A program made the translations under genes and the position numbers. Of a stretch of DNA of 64,000 nt, positions 56,714 to 64,000 are shown piece by piece. A model generated the notes under the pieces. That model saw only the letters and a program-made list of their open reading frames with translations. It searched no databases and was not told the origin of the DNA. The stretch lies in NCBI GenBank assembly GCA_027919835.1, contig JANVFP010000011.1, forward strand, positions 1,364,001 to 1,428,000, read 5' to 3'. Every line of letters starts with the position of its first letter. The first letter of the stretch is position 1. This DNA comes from Lentinula raphanica (Eukaryota; Basidiomycota; Agaricomycetes; Agaricales; Omphalotaceae).

Positions 56714-57367
56714 ATGCGAATGCTCAATATTCTCCTTCCCCTCGTCGCCCTGGCTGTATGCGCCGAGAGCCATCCGACGACACTCTATCGTAGCGGTGGA
56801 GCACAAAAACGGAACGAACCTCGTTCCGAAGAGTCGATCCCGCTCATGACTCCCCAGGAAGGTCCCAGTGGCCATGGATCCCCATCCTCTCCTTCTATCA
56901 TTTCCAAACAGCCAAAAGTTGGTCCTTCAGCACACGGGATGCAAGCCCATCCTCAGGACTCGTCCATGTTAGCCAAGACGATTGAGAAGACTGAGGAGAC
57001 CTGCGTGTTGATCGGGTTTGCCTGCTGTTTCGCATTCCTTCCTTCGACTGCCTCAATGGTTGCTTCAGGAATGACTGTTGGTAGTGTTCCGCCAAAGACG
57101 TGTGATTGTCGAAACGCAGTGAGTCTTGGAATCTTTATTTACCCTTATTTGACGTGGTCTATCCCTCGGGAGAGAAATGTCAATTCGCATTTCGCAATGC
57201 TGTCTACCTACTTGTATGAATTTTCAAGATCCCATACTGAGATGCTTTTTTCCCTTCTCGCCTAGGTCGAGCATTGTCCAAGTCCCCATAGTTCCAGTGG
57301 CCGGATCGGAAAGAGGGAGATTATTCGAACGTTCGGTAGGCGCAGGATTGTCGATCAGCTGGACTAG
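56714..57367 (+). CDS. Small secreted protein, 168 residues
   Basis: Exon 1 is 56714-57118 and exon 2 57266-57367, joined by a GT-AG intron of 147 bp, with an intact frame. The N-terminus MRMLNILLPLVALAVCAESH is a signal peptide. The mature protein is Ser/Pro-rich, with ESIPLMTPQEGPSGHGSP. It contains a hydrophobic, Cys-containing stretch at about residues 97-120 (CVLIGFACCFAFLPSTASMV) that could be a membrane segment, followed by TCDCRNAVEHCP. No known family was recognised. It is the second of three secreted-protein genes within 13 kb. Confidence 0.55.
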
Positions 57368-57686
57368 GTCGAAAGGAGAGTCGTCGGAGTCGAGATAACA
57401 GCGTTTATTTGTATAACCTGAGCCTCCGATGAACATGCCTCTTTTGCAGATTGATCTCGTGTGTTCATGGGACTCCTTCTCAAAGCCGAAACGAGCAAGA
57501 TGGCAACTTCCGAAAGCGGTGTGCAGAAGGTCGACGCCGCGAGAACATATAAAGTGCGACTAGCGTGATGAGGATAATATCGCGTCAATCTCCAGATAAA
57601 ACAGGCTTTCAACGTACACATATGGTGTCCTCAGTCCGATCCTCTTCTCTCTTTCCTTCTGATCGCGTGCGACGTGCTCGTGAAGA

Positions 57687-58232
57687 TTACTTGATAACAT
57701 GGCCTCCAGTCCCAGGAAGCCCCGGTGGTTTTTCCTCCATGGTGATGTTGCCTTCAGGCGAATCCGACTGCTTCATCAAATCGTAAAAACAGCGCCAGAG
57801 AGCAGCAACAGTCTCGTATTCTCTAGTCATCTCTAGAACTTCTTCAAGTTTCCTGTTGAGTCCGTTCGTGATTGATAATAGCTCCTCGAAACCCTGTGTG
57901 AAGGATGGATGAGTGATTTGAACGGATCTGATGATGGAGTAGCGACCGAAGTGATCTCTCTAGAGAGCTTGTCCCGTTCTCTTGCGAAGAAATGTTCTTC
58001 TTCGACCTGTGCCATTTTATCGCAGCATGAACATTGAATGAAAGACAAGAGTTACCGTTGCCGTGCTTTGCCGGATTCGAACCGAAGCCGCCGAACGTTC
58101 GGCACGCTGCAGTAACTCACCTAGTGCAACGCCTTCTCCATGTTCGATGCGAACACATATCAGCAATCCCCATGAAATCCCAACATGTACGGTGAACCGT
58201 GAACAACTCTTGAGACTTGAACATATCATCAA
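57687..58232 (-). CDS. Coiled-coil hypothetical protein (5' end uncertain)
   Basis: Three segments can be joined. The first encodes LGELLQRAERSAASVRIRQS (about 58232-58062), the second VEEEHFFARERDKLSREITS and the third GFEELLSITNGLNRKLEEVL through to GTGGHVIK, ending at 57687. The first junction is standard; the second uses a GTCGCT donor. The helical, charged sequence (roughly residues 40-110) suggests a coiled coil. The true start may lie upstream of 58232. It runs opposite to its two secreted-protein neighbours. Confidence 0.45.
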
Positions 58233-58558
58233 TCAAGAGATCCTTTTTCCCTCAGCGGACCTTCGCAAGCAAAGCTGAAAGTATAGTGAGTACTTTACGC
58301 CTGACCCTGCCTCACCCCGGCAAGCACCAATATCGATAACGGATGTCCGCGTGGAGTCAGTGCATGCTGCACAGCCCGTTCAATGTTCATGCAGGGTGAT
58401 CCACATATAAACCATCCCAAAAAAATCCCCTCTTTCTTCGCCTGGTGCCCTTTCTATCGTCTTGACCAATAACACCGCTTGAGCTGGACTCTCTCCTTCT
58501 ATCCTCCTTTTCGACAACAACACAACACAACCTCATCTAAAACGCACGCCTTTTCACG

Positions 58559-59728
58559 ATGAAACTCTCCAACGTGCTTCTGATTTTCCTCTCTGTTGGA
58601 GGAATTCTGCCCAGCTACGCAGCGCCTGTTGTTCAAACTCCCGAGTTGGAAGGACGTGGATTACGTTTGGACGGGACGACTTCCGAACAGCTTAAGGCAA
58701 ACCCAGAACTCCGACTGCCTGCCACTACTTCTCAGCAACCCCCACAACAGCCTTCTACCCAACAACAGCCTCCCACCCAACAACAGCCTCCCACCCAACA
58801 ACAGCCTCCCACCCAACAACAGCCTCCCACCCAACAACAGCCTCCCACCCAACAGCAGCCTCCCGCACAACAGCAGCCTCCCGCACAACAGCAGCGTCCC
58901 GCCCAAGAGCAGCCCCCCACGGAACAAGATTCTGCTTCCAGGACACCGAGTCTCATAGAATTCAAGCCCGTCTGTCTATTCGCCGTCAGATAAAAACTTC
59001 CTGTTGTATCCCATCCATAATCTGACATTCATTCTTTCGACAGGAGCCTGAAAGTGACAGAGTACAATTTCCCCGTGCCCGGGTAGATATCAGGCCTGGC
59101 GGATTTTTCATAGTTCCACCAGAAAAGCTCAGACCTCGTGAAACTTTTGAGTGCGTATGGAGTCAGAGAGTGATTAGAAAGGAGCCGTGAGTAGAACTTT
59201 TTCGTCGTGCATACTCGTACTATACTTAGTGCGGACAACTGGTTGAAACATAGGCACGAACTCACAGTGAGTCAAATGTCACTCTCAATGGATCACACCA
59301 AATGAGCTCCTTCGCAAGTGCGTTCTTAGGGAGATTGAGGATCGCGGCCCTTTTCGTGGACGAGGAGGATCTGCTTATCGCAAGGTGTGCGCATATCAAG
59401 GCATTGAGAGCCTCAGACTCACATCTCTTTTATCTTTGCAAGGTCTATCAAGAACATGAATCGGATAGAGACCTCGTGAGATTCTATCAGAACACCATGT
59501 ACTTTACACCCGAGAAACTACTCCACAGCGAAGTTCGAGTGGAATGCCATAGCCCAAGTGCAACTGGTGAGTTCTCTTGCAATCAATGGCAATCACAGAT
59601 GTACCAAGGAATCAATGATTCTCCTCAAAGTATATTCCATTGCTCAATGGGATCAATGGAATATCCCGGGGTGGCCCACAGATCCAGGCGGACGACCTCT
59701 AACGGTTGGGCGGCATTTTCAAGCTTGA
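58559..59728 (+). CDS. Secreted protein with Gln/Pro repeats, 316 residues
   Basis: Exons 58559-58969, 59044-59186, 59268-59566 and 59631-59728 sum to 951 nt, an exact frame. The first intron has a weak GTCTGT donor. The signal peptide is MKLSNVLLIFLSVGGILPSY. Residues about 60-120 are tandem QQPPT/QQPPA repeats (an 18-bp DNA unit). The remainder is globular (VDIRPGGFFIVPPEKLRPRE, LFVDEEDLLIARCAHIKALR, VYSIAQWDQWNIPGWPTDPG). I do not recognise the domain. A flexible Gln/Pro linker behind a signal peptide suggests a cell-wall or extracellular protein. Confidence 0.65.
58755..58905 (+). repeat. 18-bp coding repeat CAGCCTCCCACCCAACAA
   Basis: About eight tandem units encode QPPTQQ or QPPAQQ. 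The DNA-level identity of consecutive units suggests recent slippage. Confidence 0.85.
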
Positions 59729-60185
59729 GGATTATCAAGTTTGGCATGGACGTCCATGTTCCCATCATACGTTTTGTAGGACGATTGGGGTATGGAAAGA
59801 AGTATGTATGGCGAGGAGGCCCAATTCTCACGAGGGTTTGGGTTCAAGCAAATACCGAGAGATGGGCGGTTCAGTCTCGTAGTACATATGCTGACTCGCA
59901 AACGTAGTACAAGTTTCGCTGCTTATAATAGATGAATCAACTTGGTCAATTCGCTCTTATTAATGTGCATCCACATCGAAAGTCATCGATGAAGTTCATG
60001 AAGGTCGTTCTATTACTTTATACAATACACTGCTATATACGATACATATATTCTATCGTCAGTTTGATGATATACTTTTCTCAGAGTCATTCCCTAGGTA
60101 ATTCCACGATCCACCCACACACCACACAATCCACAATCCACGACTTCACTTCTTCCTCAAGACAAACGGATAAATGGCGTCCGAC

Positions 60186-62312
60186 TTAACTAACGCCTTG
60201 AAGAATTGTCTCCACGAAAGAGGGTTTCCCTATCCGACAATTATTCATTGTCATCACGGAAAGCGAGAACGAACAAACCTTATCTCTGGACAACACACAA
60301 AACGTTCCTTCCACCTCGCCATTCCTAAACTCCTCCATCTCTATCCATCCTTTGAACTGGATCTTTCGTGCGTCTTCGCCCCCGACTCGAAGTTTGAGTG
60401 TCCCACCGGGTGTAATAGGATTTGACCCATTACTCTCGTTATTCGCAGCGCCATATTCCCGATAGATAAGTCCCAAACTCCCCACTGTTTCCTTAACGAG
60501 GACCATCAGTTGACCTGGGAGGAGGGAGGCATAGAAACGGGTCAAGTGCGGCGTATATCGAGTACCAGATTGAGTTTGGGACTTTTTGCGTGAGTGGAAG
60601 TGTTCGTGATTGGTAAGGGAGTGAAGAGGTAAGTGGATGTTGTAAACTTGAATATTTGGAGCACGTACGAAAAGTAACAATGATTGTGTGAATTGAGAAC
60701 TATGTCCCGCCGCAGGAGCAATTGGAGGAGGGCGTATTGCAGAACCCGTATCCATTTCCATATCCATATTTGTATCATTGACTCGATCAGCCTGATCGAC
60801 ATCCATCGGCCTAAGGGAAGAGTCAAGGAGACGACTCGGCAGGATCGATATACATACTCGGCAGGTAACACATAATCCATATCCCCCGTTGCACGTAGCG
60901 ATTCGGTCAGTTTATCTGCCAGGACGGCTGGGCTTTGACGTGCGAGTTGGCTGGTTCTGGAGGAGTGATTCGCCAATCAGCATCGATGAATCATGTTAGA
61001 ACGAAGAGATATGAATCAACAGACGAAGAAGTCGACGTGAATGCCAGTAAGACCATACCTTATACACCACGGATGCTGCATCGCTTCCGGTAAGGTCATG
61101 CGTTTACGAGGGTCAATGGTGAGCAGACTACATATTAGCGCTAGACGGCGGGTCAAAACCGATCAGTATCTGTAAGTCCAATTGAGCACATCAATCCGAA
61201 CAACCAACTCACAAAGCGCATCCTCATTGAACCTCACCCATGGATCTTCATCGAATATATCACCCTTGATGTACCGTCGAAACTCAGGGCTCTGTTTGCT
61301 CGGTTCGTCCCAAGGGGTATCTATAGAACGAGTGAGCAGAACGATCAAACAAACGATTGGATAGGATTTCGGGGGATAACAATACAACAAAACAGATAGA
61401 CAGTATACAAAGAGTTGACTCACTTCCAGCAAGCAAAGTGAACAAAATCACCCCGATACCCCATAGATCTATAGGTTCCGCAGCGTAAGGTTCGTCCAAA
61501 GCGAGCTGGGAGAGAGTTAGTGGAAGGAGTATGATAGCAAGCGAAGAGTATGCGAAAGGATCACAACTCCCTGAAAACCTCACCTCGGGCGCCACATAAG
61601 GCAAGCTCCCACAATGCTCCGACAACGCCCTCGTCTTACCATTAGTTAGCCTGAACACAGCGGAAAGACCAAAATCTGATATTTTTAGGTTGCCGGCGAT
61701 GTCGAGGAGGAGGTTTTCCGGTTTGAGGTCGCGGTGACAGATACCCTTGGAATGAATGTGGGCCTAAGATGGTGTTAATCAGAGAGGAGTACTGCAAGGT
61801 AAGACCGACCATTCCAGCAAGCAGTTGATTGAAGTATAGATGGGCAACATCGTCACCTACGCCTACGTCCGGCGCTGTAATGAATGATGAGCAGTATATC
61901 ATCTCAGAAATTATATACCACCTCACCAATCTTATCAAACAGATCCCCACCAGCCGCCAGCTCCAACAGCATGTAGACTCCAGGGACATACATCTCCTTG
62001 TATTTCCACTCAACCGTTACCGCTCCAATTAGCTCTAAGACATACACATGCTTGAGAATAGAGTGAATCCGAGTCTCTTTGTCTATCGTCTTCCGCTCTT
62101 TGTCCGTCGTTTCCGCAGTTATAAGAATCAATTTACAAGCAGCAACTCTTGATTCTGCCAAGTTCACTGCGCGGAAGACTCTACGAAATCGTTGAATCAA
62201 GTCAGAGAGCTAGGAGCCTTGGTCAATGTCCAGGAGCTCACGTAGAAAATCCGCCTCCGCCTATCTGTTGCACTAGGTCGTATCCCGCGACTTTTGGGTA
62301 TTTGGGTGACAT
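60186..62312 (-). CDS. chk1: Checkpoint kinase Chk1
   Basis: The start at 62312 gives [20 protein letters not shown], and a GT-AG intron leads to [18 protein letters not shown], forming the Gly loop and the catalytic Lys. Further exons carry [17 protein letters not shown], the catalytic loop [69 protein letters not shown] and [19 protein letters not shown]. The C-terminal regulatory region contains [11 protein letters not shown], joined by an intron to [23 protein letters not shown]1-like domain follows ([20 protein letters not shown]), ending at 60186. This matches fungal Chk1, a Ser/Thr kinase activated by Rad3/ATR to delay mitosis after DNA damage. About ten short introns are present. No defect is seen. 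Confidence 0.9.
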
Positions 62313-62969
62313 GAAAGAAGAAAAAGCAAGGTAGCGAAGATGAAGATAGAAATGTATGAAGGTAAGAAAAGGACAGCGGACGGTGGTCTAAGTATCACTC
62401 ATCACTGTAAGACACGTGGCACGTGGGTACCAGCATTGTCGTGACGACACGCGTTTGGGCGCTCACCGTGTATCAATTGGTTTTTCCATCACCGTCCTTT
62501 ACACTCTGCCCCCAGCTTCAAGCTTGAGCCTACCTTCTATACGGCTAAGGATAACTCAGAGCGAAGTGACGCGCTATCTAATGTAGAACTTTTTTAACCT
62601 TCAAAGTGTGAACGCGCTTAGCGCTTAATGTCGGGTCTGACCCTAACCCTAACTAAGTATATCCAAAAATTCCCAAATCTAGCCACTATAAAGCGTACCA
62701 CCATTATCCTTCCTGCATTATTCCCTCTTCAGGATATTTTCGCTTGCGCTTGGATTGAAGAACGGCATATCCATGGCGCGCGCTGGTCGTCAAGATGTTG
62801 CTAACCAAAAAATTCCATTTCAAGTAATTTTCGTTCAAAGCAACTCATTCGAACTTTGAAGGCCTTCTACCAATCTGCATATCGTTATGCGATATATAAA
62901 CGACCATGGCGGTCGTAAGTAGAACACATCAACGAGTCTTACACACCTCACCGGATATCTTTACCCAAA
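62313..62969. other. Intergenic region upstream of Chk1
   Basis: No gene is seen. It contains CACGTGGCACGTGG-type words (62412-62425) in the presumed Chk1 promoter and an isolated CCCTAACCCTAACT (62641-62654). Confidence 0.4.
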
Positions 62970-63239
62970 ATGTCCTTCTTCGCAACATCCTCTGCAGCAC
63001 CATCTACCGATTCTTACACTGTGCTTGGGTCTATGTCTGGCCCTGGTCTCTTCACACAAATTCCTATTTTCCCTTGCGCACAGTCTCCTCGTGAGCTGCA
63101 CGAATCATACGAGCAAATCGGGTCCAGCTTCGATTTTGGCTTCGGTACCAGCACTGTCTACCGTTGTTCTACGAGCAATAACGACGGAAAGAAATCTAAA
63201 GCCATGCTTGGCTTGAAAAAGCTTTGGAAGGGACTTTGA
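62970..63239 (+). CDS. Short hypothetical protein, 89 residues
   Basis: An uninterrupted frame from MSFFATSSAAPSTDSYTVLG to LKKLWKGL. The upstream ATG context CCCAAAATGTC is good. There is no signal peptide and no C-terminal CaaX, so it is not a pheromone precursor. The basic C-terminus (KKSKAMLGLKKLWKGL) is amphipathic. It may be a real small gene or a chance frame. Confidence 0.4.
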   Translation: MSFFATSSAAPSTDSYTVLGSMSGPGLFTQIPIFPCAQSPRELHESYEQIGSSFDFGFGTSTVYRCSTSNNDGKKSKAMLGLKKLWKGL

Positions 63240-64000
63240 GCCTTCGTTACGCACCCAGAAAACTCTCCTGGGCTAGATGCCCTTCTCTACATCCCTCGCT
63301 GGATTCCATCCATATTCGCTCAAGGCGCATCGGCCTGATTGGCACGGACATTGTTTCCTCACCATGAACTCTGTACTCCAATGTACAGGTGCTCATATAT
63401 GGATCCATCAGATCCAGAGCATGGAGCCCCAAGTCTCCCTCTTCCTTCCTGCATCGCATTCATGTGGTCGCGGCACAACCCTCACCATCGATAGCAGTCG
63501 CCTTGATATCGACCGCCATGAAACCACTACCCTCAGCCTTCTCGGAAAGGCATCTGCTTGGGCCTGTGTTGCGATATCCGAAGTTACAAATAGGTTTCTT
63601 TTTCCAAGATAGTCGCGACTATGTTATTGTACATACTAGATTACATTAGATTCATCGTTCGGAATGTATCATAAAGCAAAATTATCTTCCTAGCTTATAG
63701 CTTATTGAGTATCGGCTACTAAGATTTTGGCGCGACCCACCAACGACCAGCAAACGCAAAGCATATGCCGCTGTGATGACAGAAGCAGACACTGGGCAGG
63801 AAGCTACAAAATAAAGTCAGCTAACTTCGACTTACAACCAAACGACTGTCCTGGTATTAAAGACATGAACCGTTGCAAATAATGACCCCATACGAACACA
63901 AGCGTAGGCTTGAATTCCACCTTCATCAGCCTGAACGATTGGAATCTCGTTCAGCGACGTCAGTTAATGTTCCTTGTCCTCATCCACATGTTTGAACAAA
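63240..64000. other. No gene recognised at the right end
   Basis: A 111-codon frame at 63277-63612 (HCFLTMNSVLQCTGAHIWIH) has no recognised motif and may be an exon of an unresolved gene. The last 350 bp show nothing recognisable. Confidence 0.3.

Noticed and set aside
62638..62656. Telomere-like CCCTAACCCTAAC
   Set aside because: Only two units, no array and no subtelomeric context; chance or a very old interstitial remnant.
1..64000. CRISPR arrays and bacterial-type operons
   Set aside because: The window is eukaryotic with spliced genes, and the direct repeats seen are minisatellites without spacer structure.

Overview
The window looks like a stretch of an Agaricomycete (mushroom-type basidiomycete) nuclear genome. 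Genes are broken by many short GT-AG introns, mostly about 50 bp. There is a Plavaka-like DNA transposase, a chromovirus-type Ty3/Gypsy element, and TE-associated proteins of kinds common in basidiomycetes. No tRNA, rRNA or CRISPR array was seen. All family names come from reading motifs by eye; no database search was run.

The left half (1-36 kb) is dominated by mobile DNA. A 3.1-kb foldback (palindromic) element lies at 856-3957, next to a gene that runs off the left edge. An 18-kb unit at 4625-22650 has nearly identical inverted arms of about 4 kb. Each arm contains another copy of the foldback family, a 150-bp direct duplication and a GGGATGTCCC-type satellite. The arms enclose 10 kb of cargo with two large minus-strand genes whose spliced frames are intact. 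One is an unknown protein of 1156 residues. The other is an Spt5-like protein of 1582 residues with an acidic N-terminus, an NGN-like domain and KOW-like segments. A Plavaka-like transposase, truncated at its 5' end and frameshifted, starts exactly at the right boundary. At 26.8-28.9 kb is a decayed beta-tubulin pseudogene whose first coding exon and flanking intron have been tandemly amplified at least eight times. Two TE-associated multi-exon genes (29.4-32.1 kb plus strand, 36.2-34.3 kb minus strand) and several minisatellites follow. One of these genes carries a MITE at a splice junction.

The right half (37-64 kb) holds ordinary genes: a PA14-containing GH3 beta-glucosidase, a GEN1/Yen1-type Holliday-junction resolvase, a 2EXR-like protein, three genes for small secreted proteins, a coiled-coil protein and a Chk1 checkpoint kinase. 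A young 6.5-kb Ty3/Gypsy chromovirus sits in the same orientation inside what appears to be an intron of one secreted-protein gene. Its 194-bp LTRs show one visible difference and it has a 5-bp CACAC target duplication. Its leader contains seven small covarying hairpins and an in-frame TAG upstream of gag-pol. A hAT-type MITE with a perfect 8-bp target duplication lies at 55765-56390.

The best candidate for an undescribed system is the 18-kb foldback-armed unit with its Spt5-like cargo. The best candidates for odd genome biology are the amplified tubulin exon and the retrotransposon in an intron.
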